Source: Beaufortia kweichowensis (Eukaryota > Chordata > Actinopteri > Cypriniformes > Gastromyzontidae). From it: DNA of 64,000 nucleotides. The stretch covers positions 14,789,822 through 14,853,821 of the forward strand of contig CM032804.1 in assembly GCA_019155185.1 (NCBI GenBank). The letters run 5' to 3'. Below, piece after piece: positions 36,601-50,600 of the stretch. Position numbers and translations under genes: made by a program. Below the pieces are notes generated by a model that searched no databases, was not told where the DNA came from, and saw nothing but the letters and a program-made list of their open reading frames with translations. Each line of letters opens with the position of its first letter. Position 1 is the stretch's first letter.

Positions 36601-39600
36601 CAAAACGAGCTGAATATTCTGCAGGCACAGATTGCATGTAGACCTAATAAATGGCTGTGCTTTTCTTTAGGTAGTTTGACATAATTATTGCCCCGTATGT
36701 CTAGACTCAACAGTCGATACGACAGTTAAAAGTGCATTTTTAGTACAATAATAGGTTATAGCTAGTTCTGTTAAGTCAATACTGTCAGAACTGTTCAACT
36801 GTGAGACATGCCAGATGTTGCTGCTCTTGTATTGATTGAGATGGTGTGTGGTGTCTTGCAGATGAATGACTGTGTGGATGGAGTTACTGTGGAGCACAGC
36901 TCAGACCTTTCAATTACAGTCAACAGCAAGAAATCATCTCACTCCTGGACATTCACCCTCTTCTGCAAGGTTTGAGCAACCCGACGATCTCTTTACAAGC
37001 GACAGACTGTGATGTTCTTTCTTTTGCCAATCAAAATTTTATGAGGAAATGACTTTGATTGTATTCATATATGAAACCATATAACCATTTAGGCTACTGC
37101 AGTGAGTCTACAATTGATTTCCGTCATTGCAGGGTTCCCACCTGTCCTTAATATCTTAAATTCACTTTTCATAATTTTAAGGCCGTAAATAGGCTTACAT
37201 TTCTTAAATAGTGTAATAGTGTTTCCCAATCCAGTCCTACACCGCCCCCCTCCCAGGATGTTTTAGATAGTATAGTATTCTTATATAAAACACTTGATTC
37301 AGCTCATCAGCTTGCTAGTGTGTTAATAAGGGAGACATCTACTACATTCTGGGAGAAAGCTGAGGAGCTGATTCAGGTGTTTTATATAAGGAGAGATCTA
37401 CATCATCCTGGGAGAGGGGCCGTGTAGGACTGGGTTGGGAAACACTGGTGTAATAAATAGGTCTTAAATTAAGGAAAGATGAGGTGTATTCAGCGATCAA
37501 AGCCTGGAGTGGAGCGAAAGCACGTTCCTTTCTCCACTCTAAACATTCTGTAATCACTCCGGTCTGGATCCACTCCGGGTTTTCCATTCCCGCGCACGAA
37601 AAAACTGCTCCGTGTTCGCTCCATTTTAAAGTATTCTACACGTTTAATAAATAGAAATACAAAAACATGTCCAAATGTATACCTGAAGTGTGGGTGTTAT
37701 ATGTTAAATAAATACATGCTCTAAAAAGTTATGTAGATGGTTAATTATTTGTCAAGGTAAATATAAAAACATCTCCCCTTAAAACTATATTGGTCTTGAC
37801 TATTTAAATAAGGTGTTAGTTGAAGGAATATGAATTTTTTCACTTTAGAGTAATAAAATAAAGTAATCCAGAAGTAGGATACAGCAATGTAATATATTTT
37901 TAGTAGGTCACAATGTTCACAATGTTTTCTTGTGGAATTGCTTTATTCAAACCACAATAAATAGTGTTAATTATCTTAAAACAACTTGCAAACAAAAGTT
38001 TGTTTCGTTTCAAACAGCCGGTCCGTACGCTACACCGCATCGCTTTGCTTTATGATGCCAATCGACCACACTTCTCCATCACGGCGGTCTCGGCCGGGGA
38101 CGTGTCTACCCAGGTGCCCCAGGAGGTGTCTGAGGGGGCCTGTCAGGAGTGGAGCACTGCTGGTCTGGTGCAGAACGGCATGGATCACTGCGTTTACACT
38201 GTTGTGGTCTCCTTTAGCACAGAGATCTTTGGAACATTTCGGCAAACCGTAGTGTTTGATTTCGGCTCTGAGCCCGTGCTCATGCAGCGGGTCATGGTGG
38301 ACGCTGCCTCTATTGAAGGTAGGACAGCATAAGAAAAAAACTTTTGCTTGCTTTATAAAAATTAAAAAATTGTGTCATTTATTTAACATTGTTCGATTTT
38401 TTGAGTTTCAATACTCTTACTTATACCACAGATCTGGAGCATCTGATGCAAGCGCGGCAGCAGCTTCTGATGACGGCTAAGCGCTGGGACTCGTCGTGTA
38501 AAACCATCAAGGAGTTTGTACCCAATGAGAACATGGAGCTGGAACGCAGTCTACTGACCCGATATCAGATCCCGCTGTCTGCCGATCAGCTTTTTACCCA
38601 GTCCGTCCTGGACAAAAGCCTCACCAGAGACAACTATCAGGCCCGTCTTCACGACCTGCTTTACATCGAGGAGATCGCTCAGTATAAAGAAGTCAGCAAG
38701 TAAGTTTGACGTTTGGCATTAAGTCTGGTGCACAGTACACCTCAATTCAGACACTAAGTTGACATTAAATGACCGTCTGAATCTGATCAACAAACTAAAC
38801 CTATGTTGTATAGTGTATCAAAACTGTTTATATTAAAACAAAGTTCTGATGTTTACTATTCATTACTATTTTTTACCACTAGAGGTCATTGGTGATCTTG
38901 GTATAAAACTTGTCATATTATATTTGGAAAGCTCTCTGTGTCCTATAATTGAACAATGGGGTGCAAGAGACCATCCAAGACATGTACATAGGTCTGTTTC
39001 CTAAAACCTCTTCTTGTCATCACAGGTTCAACATCAAGGTTAACCTGCAGCTGGTGAACAGCTTTATGTTGACTGGCATTTCTGGCGGCGCAAAGTACGC
39101 TCAGAACGGACAGCTGTTCGCACGCTTCAAGCTGACAGAGACGTTGTCTGAAGACACGCTGGCCGGCCGGCTCGTCATGACAAAGGTCAACTCCGTCCTG
39201 CTCCTGCCTTTTTTTAAAGAGCGGCTGGGTCAGAACCAGCCGTCAGGAGCCAAGGAACGTGTGTATGAGGCCGTGATTGAGGAGAAGACAAAAGACTACA
39301 TCTTCCTGCGGATCTGTAAGGAATGCTGTGACGAGCTGGGGCTCGTGCCGGATCAGGAGCTGCAGGTATGTTATGGCTTAATTTAAAGAAACAGCGCACC
39401 AAAAAAATCTGTCCTTGTTTACTTACTTTAATGTCAATCCAAACTAGAATGACTTTATTTTTCTGGAAAATAAAATAAAGTGCTGACTGATTGCGTTGTA
39501 TTAAAAGTGAATGGGGACTGGAGCTGTCAAAATGTTTCAAAAATTAAGCATCAAGATGCTTATTTCCAGGTTAAATCTTAGGGCTGAACACAAAACGTTG

Positions 39601-42600
39601 GATTGAATATTCAGAAACCAATGTGATTTGACAGCAATAACTTTAAAATAATTGGAATAAAGCTTTTCAGTGGTGCTTTTTTCCCCAGTCCCTATTCACC
39701 TTCATTATATGACAAGCCCAATGTGAACATGATGCTAAATTCCCTCTGTTGTCTTTGAAAGGGAAAAAACTGTCCGTTTGGAATGACATGGGTTAGTAAA
39801 CAATTTTTTTCTGAGAGTTAACCCTTTTAAATAAACAGCCCTCATGCTGATGACTCATTGGCAAAAAGTCAATGCTTAATGTCATTTGAAATGTCAACAA
39901 TGAGGTACGTGAGACTGTTTTACATTGGTGGAGTACAGCTCTGTTATCTCATAATGTAGAGCCATGTCAGAGATATGTAAAGGAATTAGATTAAGCAGCT
40001 TGCACCATGTACCTTTTGTAAATTGAATTGAAATGGCGGAGACCCCAGGGTCTTTTTGTCATGGGTGAGACGCTGTCACTACACTGTCACTGCCCTACAA
40101 AGAGTGGGATATGGCCTAAATTACCCTTTTTACCCAACCTTACAGATCCTATTTATCATTCTGCCCTCCAGCATAACACACACACACACACATCATTGTG
40201 TTTAAATAGTGTTGAATCCTTTTGTCTGGTGGATTCTCTGTGTGGGCTGGGGTTTTCTTCCCTGCCAGCGATAAATTCAAATGGCTCCTAAGATGACTGT
40301 CATGTCGTCCCAGAACATTACAAGGATTTTGAAATAAGCCGGTGGTTTAATAATAATGGATTCATTCCCAGAGCTGTCTCATAGGAGCAAAATAAGTCAC
40401 CTTGTTCGTTGTTAAAGGGGTAATTTTTTATTTACTCTATGTTGTTTCAAATGTGTTTATTGTTCTTTTATGGAAAGAGATTTTAAAGAGACTGGCGCTG
40501 ACAATCTCCAAAAAGATTTCTTCTGCGCACACAGAAATTCATGTTATTATTCTCCCTCTTCGCTGTAGCTGTCACATCTCGAGTCATTCTTTCTTCTGCA
40601 TATTAAACACTTGTCATGTTTTGGTTACAAGTAAAGTCAAAACCAATGGTCTTAGATGTGCAACATGTATTTATACAACAAGTTTGTGTGCATAAATGTG
40701 TAAATGTGGTTTCATTAATTAGTGTGAATAATTATCCATTATGTTCAGTTTTTTTTTTGTTTGTTTAAATGTGTTTGTTTAAATGAACATAATCAGGTAT
40801 TGAGCAGGTACACAAACAATTGGTGTTGTAAACTGTTTAAATGATTTTTAGCGACTTACAATTTAAGCTTTTGGGTAGGATTTTACGGGAAATATCAGTT
40901 TGATGTCATTTGATTTCAAGCCACATGAAGTATGTAAAGTAACCTGCAATTTTATGTTTCTAACAAAGATGGCGATAGAGAGGCAAAGTTATCAATTGCA
41001 GCTTTGATTTAGTTGATATGGTTTACTTGTATATTAAATGTTTGTGTTCCCCGCAAGAAAGAAAACGATACAGGTTTGGAATGACAATAAATAAAATAAT
41101 GACACATAGAGATGTACTGTTTCTTTAAAAGTTAATTTGAGTCATTAGTTTAGCGTTTGTGTTTGTGAAACTCTGGTGTGTAAATAGAGAATTTCTCCTC
41201 AAAGTGTATTTAAACAGCAGTTGTGTTTGTGTTTTTGGATAAAGGTTGAGCTTCAGTTTCAGTTGAACAGACTTCCTCTGTGTGAGATGCACTACGCTCT
41301 GGATCGCATTAGAGATAACGGCATCCTGTTTCCAGATATCGGCCTAAATCCCACCATTCCCTGGAGTCCCAACAGGTACGAACACTCACCCTGAAGTCTC
41401 CCATAGCATTATAACAACGTTTTCTGTCCCTAAATTCACTAAAAAGTCATGAGACTTCTGAATTATTATTCACTCGTCCAGCATTGTTGGTTCACTCAGC
41501 TGTGTCGTCAGGACACGTTCTTGTGTTTGCAGACAATGTGTAAGTTCTCATCTTTTGTGCTTCTTCAGGCAGTGGGACGAGCAGCTGGATCCTCGTCTGA
41601 ACGCCAAACAGAAGGAGGCTATTCTGGCCATCACCACCCCCCTCTCCATCAACCTCCCGCCGGTGCTCATCATCGGACCCTACGGCACGGGCAAGACCTT
41701 CACGCTGGCCCAGGCTGTCAAACACATCCTCAAACAGCCCGAGACACGGTGAGAAGCAGTGTGCGCTTTAAAGCAGAACAGATTGGTTTTGTTGGTTTGT
41801 TTAGCCTCCGAAAACACTGTGTAAACACTGGAGAAAGCGTCTTACAAACAGTCATCATCAGTCAAGACGTTTTGCTATTTAAGTAACTCTGTGTTGATGT
41901 TTTTGTTGTTTGATAGTTTGTTCTCTTTGTTTCAGAGTTTTGATCTGTACCCATTCAAACAGCGCAGCAGATCTTTACATCAAAGATTATCTTCATCCAT
42001 ACGTGGAAGCTGGCAATCCACACGCACGACCTCTCAGGTGTGACATGATAACTTTCTGTACATACGCTTTTCTTTAAAGGTTTAAAAATTAGGTGGAAAA
42101 AATATTTGATATTGGTTATTGTTTTGATATATACATGTGTATTTTGTGAAAACATGAAATCTTCCTGATAAATGCATTTATGTTTATGCATTTGGCAGAC
42201 ACGTTTATACAAGCAACCTAAAGTACATTGTTTGTTCTCTGGAAAACCCAAATCTTTGCAAAGTCAAAGGTCCTTTAAATGCACATTTTTCTTTTAAAAA
42301 TAAGTGGTTTCATAGTCTCCGTGATAGCTTGGGTCTGTAAATATTGTGCAATGCAATTTTCAAACCCAAACAGCTCAGAAATGGCACACTGTCTCCGTTC
42401 ATACAGGGTTTACTTCAGGAACCGCTGGGTAAAGACGGTACACCCGCTGGTGCAGCAGTACTGCTTGATCTCCAGCACGTCCTTCACCTTCCAGATGCCC
42501 ACTCGACAGGACGTAGAGCGCCACCGCGCGGTCGTGGTCACGCTCAGCACGTCCCAGTACCTCTGCCAGCTTGACCTGGAGCCTGGTGAGCACCCACACC

Positions 42601-45600
42601 ATGCAGAACCGTTTTTATTCTTCCTGTTCTCATCATGCTAAAGACAAAACTGGTTTTCATATCAAACAAAAAGACTTGAGAGAACGGCAGCGCAGCTGGA
42701 CGCGGGTGCGATAAACCCCTCCTGCAGGAGCCGTGCAACAGTTTATTAGGAAAGGCTAATTTCCTGCTCCTGTGTGTCTGCACACGGGATCATCTGTTGC
42801 TAAGAGACCCGGCTCGCCTGTCAAACACGCTCAACATCATTAACACCCAGTGCTGCCTTTTATTTCGGCTCCCTCCTTTATTATCTGTTCATTTAAAGTC
42901 ATTACTGCTGATTTCTGGCCTGGTGTGTTTTTGGGGATGGAAGTTTAAGGAAACGCATATCTTTCGTGTTTGTTTATCTGCAGTCCCAGAGACGTTAAGC
43001 ATGCGAGCGTGTTCACATGTTTTTGATCATGTGAAAAGGATTTTGTGTTTTTTAGCTTTTTATTTTGGTTTGTTGGCTGATGCCTGTGATGATATCTAGA
43101 AAGCCGGGTGCGTGATGGCAGATATAGCCATGTGTAATAAATGCAGTAAATAAGATGTGAAACATTCAGTTTCTCTGTCGGGAAAACCTCTTTAGGAAAC
43201 TTGGCTAAATAAAAAACACATTAAAACTTTATAACACCAGCAAAATAATATTGAAAATATCATCAATATTTAATATATCGCCCTGATGTTTGTATGTTTA
43301 TGTGTATTTATCAGCGAGTCATCCGTCAATCACACGTCTCCTCTCGTATACTGTGACCAGGACCTTTCCTTCAGCATCTAATGGCAGCCCTTTTGTGTTA
43401 ATGGATGCTGTGTGTTATCTATTATTAATAGTAGCCTCTGTGAAGCTTCACGTAATGAATATTTCATTCCCGCATGTGTGTTTCCAAAGGGATCTTCACA
43501 CACATCCTGTTGGACGAGGCAGCTCAAGCCATGGAGTGTGAGACCATCATGCCGCTGGCGCTGGCCAATAAGAGCACTCGCGTGGTGCTGGCGGGAGATC
43601 ACATGCAGGTACCTCAGTCATGATATCAGCTGTGGCCACATGGGGATGGGATCACGGAAAAGTATTTTAAATGCTTGGGCTCCTTTCACTGAAGCATGTT
43701 ATTCCAAAGAAACAGAAAGTTTGTTTTAAAAGTCTTGGATCAAAATTTTATAATTTGCGTCTTGAAAATTGCTTTCCTGTTCTGTTGATGTAATAAAGGG
43801 CTGTGTGGGATGGGGAAAATAATATTGTAGGTTACTTTTTTATGGGCTAGTCAAATACAGAAAATAATATCTCTGATGCTGTTTTTTTAATAGATTTGAT
43901 AAAAGATTTGATTCATTGATGTATTTAATTAGCTTCAAATGAAATTCTTTTAGTTTAATTCATTAATTGAGTTATTCTCAAAAGTTTGTCAAGAGAATAA
44001 TAAAATGTGAAGTTATATTTTGTTTTAGGGAAATTAAGCCCGTTTTTGAGACCATTATTGCAAAAAACGACCTTCTTAAATAAATGGTAATGCATTTATA
44101 CATCATGGTATTATCTCACAGTAATGACAATTAAATTATAATAAAGTGACTAAATGCTTAAAAATAATGGGAAATTACAGAGGAAAAATACTTATTTGAC
44201 ATTAAAATGTCACAGGAGATGATTTCCTTTTAAATTGTATAACTTTTTTGGGGGGGGGCCTGTGCTTTTGAAAGATCCACCCAGTTCAGGCCCGTTTACA
44301 GCAAGAATGATAACTTTATAGATATATAACTATAACAATGGCTATATTGGCAACGAAAATGCTGCAGTTTTACAACTTTTTTTATTCACATGGATTTTGA
44401 TTGGCTCTTAATCTTTTATCATTCACCATCTGGAAAAGTTGCTCTGATGATAATCCCAACCATATAATTCTCTGTCTGTATAGTTATTGTTATAGTTGTG
44501 ATGTGAACTCTTGGCTGTTCTTTTAAATGTACAACGATTTGTAAAACTTTGTATGTGTTGTCCTTGTTGCAAACGGCTCTTTACAGCCTTTTGAAACATC
44601 ACATCACATTAGTGAAACACTTAAAGAGGAGAGAGAGTGTAAACTATATATCTGCTAATTACCGCTGGATCAGAAGTGGATCTGACACTGCTGATCTCAG
44701 CCCATGATCAGAGCAACAGACTCTTCACGCTGTCACATCCCGTCTCTCCACGCTGCCCTCGCTCTCCAGACGAGTTTTTACAGCAGTGTCTGACTGCGGC
44801 ACGGGCCGACTGGAACCAATGGGCTTTTAATTAAATGCCCTTTAGATAGAAACCTCATCACCCCCCCTCACTTCCTGCTGCATTAATAATTCATCTCGCA
44901 TCCCACCTGTGTCTGCTCTTATGTGTGGAAAGAAATCAAATGTATTAAGTAAGGAATGGAGTAATTTCTAAGTGGTGGTCCACAGACATGGGCTTTTCTA
45001 TGGCCGATGATGGTGTCTAGAGAGTGGGGTAGCAGGTGGCTGATGCAAAATCACTCAAATGAGATTTTACACACTGAAAAAGTAATTCAAAAGAAATAGT
45101 TGAAAAAGAAAATGTGAACTTCAGACTTTCAGAACTTCAGAAAATGTGAACCGATTTTCAAGCTTATCCTATACTAATGTTAATCCTGTGTCCCGCAGCT
45201 CAGTCCATTTGTGTACAGTGAGTTTGCGCGGGAGAGGAACCTGCACGTGTCTCTGCTGGACCGTCTGTACGAGCATTACCCCTCCGAGTATCCCTGCAGG
45301 ATCCTGCTGTGTGAAAACTACCGCTCTCATGAGGCAATCATCAAGTAGGTGTGAACATTTTCACAGCACTCATCCTGTGGAAAGGCACACGTTTTAATAC
45401 AGTAAACATTAAAGGGATAGTTCACCCGCATATGAAAATAACAAATTCATACTTTACTTGCCTTTGTGTCATTGTACCTGAATGTGACTTCCTTAGTTTT
45501 GATCAGCAAGAACACATCATTTTACATGTTATTATGGGACTCAAAAAGCACAGAGTTAAAGCTTCATAAAGCACATACATCATCATTAAAGTCATCTAAA

Positions 45601-47629
45601 TCACTCCTGGGGTAATGAATGTCTTCTAAAGTGAAACAATATGTTTATGAGAGAAAACACACTTTTTTTAGCTCATTTAGTAGGTCTGCACGTCACGGTA
45701 ATGAGTAAAATGATTGTTGTTGAATTGATGGTTTTTGAATATCTCAAGAATAGTTGCCACCTGCATGTGATGTCATGACACACGAGTGAGTAAGTTATAA
45801 AATAATTTTGGTGTTTGGTGTCAACGGCTTTAAAACTCTCTCCATCTTCTACTGTTAAATGTTGTGATGTCAAAAGCTGAGCATCCGAACAGATTTTTTT
45901 TTGGTTTGTTAAGTTTATTTCACCCTTTTGTGTAAGAGGCCGGAAGTTAAAATGGTCTGTAGATCTTTGATGTAACACTGTGTTGGGCTATTGTCATAAA
46001 CATTTTACGAGAAATTATTGATTTCAATAATGTTCACATGAAAATCAAAAGCTGTGTTGAGGTTTCCTAGTCTAACTTTGCTTAAAGCATGATGTCATGA
46101 TAAAAGTGCCATTGGTACATATTAACAGGGTGAAAAACATTACTTGAAGATGTGGGATATGAGTTTTACTGTGTGACTTTTCTTATTAATCAAATTATTA
46201 ACATGTATATGTTAATATTATTAACTGTGATTTATCATTTAGAAGTTAATTTCCTTTTAATACATTATCAAAGACGAGCTGCATTTATGACAAAGAACAT
46301 AAACTATGTTCTCTGATAAAAACGTATTTATTGTGTTAAACAGAAGTTGACACCTACAGTCACGCGTAGCACATTGGATGACAGCTGTAAGATATTTGCT
46401 GTAACTCCCCAGTGTGAAGCGCCAGCAGTGGGGTGTTGTGGGATTGAGATCTGACAGAAGAGATGGAAAGCATCTCGGAGCCGCAGGGGGCATGTTGACA
46501 TTGAGTTTTGTAAATTGAGAGCCGGTCTGATTCGCATGGATCCGGGCATTATTTGAAACCCCCTTCCTGTTCCTCATGCCTCCTGGTGCTTCAACACTTC
46601 ACAAGTTAGACAAACTGCCTTTGATTGGATAGTTTGGGTGTCAAACGTCTTCAGCACCATAGCATCTGTTATAATTGTATCGTTTTGCATATAGATTGTG
46701 ATGCAGAATGTTTTAATGATTGAGTGCCATTGAAACAATGCAGAAACGGATGCAGGATGTGCACCAGTTAAGATGGGCAATGTTTGTGGCAATTACCCAA
46801 CTAAATTATTTCGTCGTTTTTTGTATTTTCTGTGATATAATGCCACATTTGCGGTATGGTTTAGCTTGATTTCAGCCAGAACCTTCCTTGTGGTTCCATT
46901 TAGCAGCAGAACGCATTTCGTACATATGAAGTTGCAGGTGTTTATTTGTTTTAAAATGAGCTTATATTTGTCTTATTGCAGTTATACGTCCGAGCTCTTC
47001 TACGAGGGCAAACTGATGGCCAGCGGGAAACAGCCGCCCCATAAAGACTTCTACCCTCTCACCTTTTTCACTGCGCGTGGAGAGGATGTGCAAGAGAAGA
47101 ACAGCACGGCTTACTACAACAACGCTGAGGTTTGATGTTAACATTTACCTAAAGTTACTGCAGTTACATTTCTGGAAAGGAACAACCGTTACATTTTACT
47201 CTGAGAACGGCTGTAATTTGACCTGGAACATGGCATGAATCGTGTCGCTAAATCAGATTGGTGTGGGCATGCATTATTTACGACGGACACTGTTTTACTC
47301 TTCTCTATATTAGACCTTTGCGCAGATTATTGAAAATCTTTTGTTCATTCGTCCCCGTGCAGGTGTTTGAGATAGTTGAACGTGTGGAGGAGATGAGGAA
47401 AAAGTGGCCGGTGGCGTGGGGGAAGCTGGACGAGGGGAGCATCGGGGTGGTCTCGCCCTACGCCGATCAGGTCTTCCGCATCCGTGCTGAACTGCGCAAA
47501 AAAGGATGCCGGAGGTCAGCGTGGAGAGAGTACTCAACGTCCAGGGTGAGCAACAGATGAGTGAATCCCGTTTGGGAAGAGCACCAAGGATTTGGGTAGA
47601 GGAGGCTGATGATCTGTTGGTTTAAAACC

Positions 47630-47678
<49 letters not shown>

Positions 47679-50600
47679 AGCTGACAGTGATTATGCCTGT
47701 CGTGTGCAGAGAAGAGCTGTAGGTGTCCTGCAGGTTTCATTTGAAAAACCAGATTGCTCTGTGCATAATTGATGATGTTTGACTGCTTGACCCATTGCAT
47801 TGAAAACGGCTGGGACAGAGAGATTCATTTAACCCATCTATGGCAGTCTGATGTAGTAATCGCCAAAAAAATCTCTTTTAAGACTTACAATTATCAGCTG
47901 AGATGGTCAGTTCCATATTGTTGCTTTATATTTTATAAACATGTCATTTTCTCACCGATTACATTCATTTCTTATTTATGGCTCTAGAGATGTTGCTTTT
48001 AAAGTCGACATGACTCCTGATTATTTTTCTAAACCACGAGTAAATGTGCCGCATCGGTGCAAAGTTTTCCAAACAAATGTAATAACTTGTCATCTTGCTT
48101 TTCCATCTATTTTTTCGGATGATGTCACCTAGTCCATGTTGACTGGTGCTTTATGTTAACCAACAATGTAGCTGCATAGTCTTGATTATTTAAAGTGATA
48201 GTTCATCCAAAAATGAAAATCCTTTCATCATTTTCTCACCCTCATGTCATTCCAAACCTGTATGACTTTCTTGTTTCAGCAAAAGACAAAAGAACAAACG
48301 TTGGTAACCAGACAAAACTGGCACCCATTGACTTGCATTGTATGGACAAAAAATCTCCAAATATCTTACTTTGTGTTACACAGAAGAACGAGTCAAATAC
48401 AGGGTTTAAAAGACACAAGGGGGAATAAGTGATGACAGAATTTTATTTGCTTTGGGTGAACTATCCCTTTAAAGCTACTGGGTGCTTACGTTTTTTACGT
48501 CTTGCCGTCTGTAGGTAAGCAGTTCCGTGTGCTGTTCCTGAGCACCGTTCGCACCCGTCACACCTGCAAACACAAGCAGACGGCCATCAAGAGGAAAGAG
48601 CAGCTGGTGGAGGACTCTACAGAAGATCTGGACTACGGCTTCCTGTCCAACTACAAGCTGCTTAACACCGCCATCACTCGAGCACAGTCGCTGGTGGCCG
48701 TGGTGGGAGACCCCATAGCGCTCTGCTCAGTGGGACGCTGCAGGTAAACGGAAGATTTGAATTAAAATGGTGTGGTTAGATACTCACTTGTCTGTGTATT
48801 ATAGGGCAAATTATTTCATTAACCAGGTACATAGTTTTGTGTAGCGAAAGTTCAGACTCATGCCGAGTTAGCGTTTGGTTTATGGTTTGTTCCGCCTGTC
48901 TGAACGTGTATGCGCAGGACAGGTGCTGGTTCACCGCTGTCTGGTGAGTTCCTGTGTAGTCAGAGTTCCCATGATGCCTCACTGTCAGACTAACACACTC
49001 CTAACGCTTGAGTAATGCTTCAGACACCACGACTGCAGTAGAGACGTCAAATCATCCGGCAGCTCTCTTCAGGGTTTGTGTCTTGACAGACGGTATGAAG
49101 TGAATGTCCTCGCAACCACAGCACACAGTTGTGTGTTAAGTGGAGACTGCATTATGAGTACGGTTTGGTATCAGTGCTAATTTTCCAGTTTGATTCTGAT
49201 TTGTAAGATTAATTTCAGTTGATTCTGATGCAGATTCAGTTTTATTTGACTTGCATACTTCTGGTTTGAAGTGAAATGACAGGAAGCAATGTCATTTTGC
49301 AGTAATGTAGAGTAATGCAGTATCCCACAATGCAGTGTGACAACCTCCCCAGTACAACAAATAAAACAGATAAAAATGTTTTCTGATTTTAACATCTCAT
49401 TATTTAATTGGACCAGTAAATGTCATGCTATTTGTACACAATTACACAGTAAAAATGCAAAAAAATATATATTTTAGATGAAAAAGTGAATAAATTAAGC
49501 ATTAAAAGTGAGATCATGTAACAATAAAAATAATATTGAGAGTAACATTTTATCTATATTGCCTTGGTTTCAATTGTGGCTCTATGAATATAATGTGACT
49601 TCCTCTTATTTGCAAGTAACGTATATTATTGTATGTTGAAATGCCTACATTTAAAAAATGTCAAAGGATAGCTTATATGATTCTGAACAAAAATGATTTT
49701 TGTATAACTATAAAATCCATCTCTGGTGTTCCACTTACCTGTCTAGTGGCTATGTGTGTTTACTGGTGACCTTTGACCTCCTCTGTTTGGGATCTTGTGT
49801 CAGGTCTTTGATCAGATTATGGCAGTGTGTGTTGCTGTTGGGCAGGGTTGGACTTCTGTCTGTTTGTTTGTTTGTTTGTATGTGTTGACACTCCCTCCGA
49901 GAGCTGTCTGTCACCTCACTAGCAGCCCGCTGCTCCACCAGCTCAATCCTCCCTAGCTGCAGCTCCCCTGTCGCTATGGAGACAGACTCGCATCAACCAA
50001 TCGGTAGAGCCTGGCCACAGGAAATGTCAAGCCGAAGGGCCTGGCAATTAAATCTGTGTGTGTGTGTTGTAAAGACGCTATGCTCTGTGTGTTTAACAGA
50101 TCTCAGTAATCTAAACATTACTCTTATGACATGCCTGATGATCAATCCACACCAGGTGCTGTGATATCTTTATCGATTCATCCATTCCAAATATTTATTT
50201 TCTGAGATGTGACAGGTTTACAGGTGAACCTCAGAAAAACATGGTAAACATCAGATATGGTAAAATGGTTTTCAAGAAAATTGTAAAGGCCCATTCACCA
50301 AGTTATAAAAATCATTCTCAATTTAAGAAAATAATAGTCCACATCAAAATTATAACCATACAGAGGAGTGATATAGTTAATCACTTTCAAAGCGCTTTAG
50401 GTCCAGCTGATAAACAATAAAATATTGACAGCCAATCAAAATCCTTATGAATTGAACGAGTCAGTGGCATGTGATCTTGGAATAAACAACATTATCATCT
50501 GTTTGTGAGGACGCTAATATAGTTATCGTTTTTGTTATCGGCCTTAATTGTAGCGCTGTCAAAACTTTTTTTCTTTCTGCGTACTGTGACTTCATAGAAA

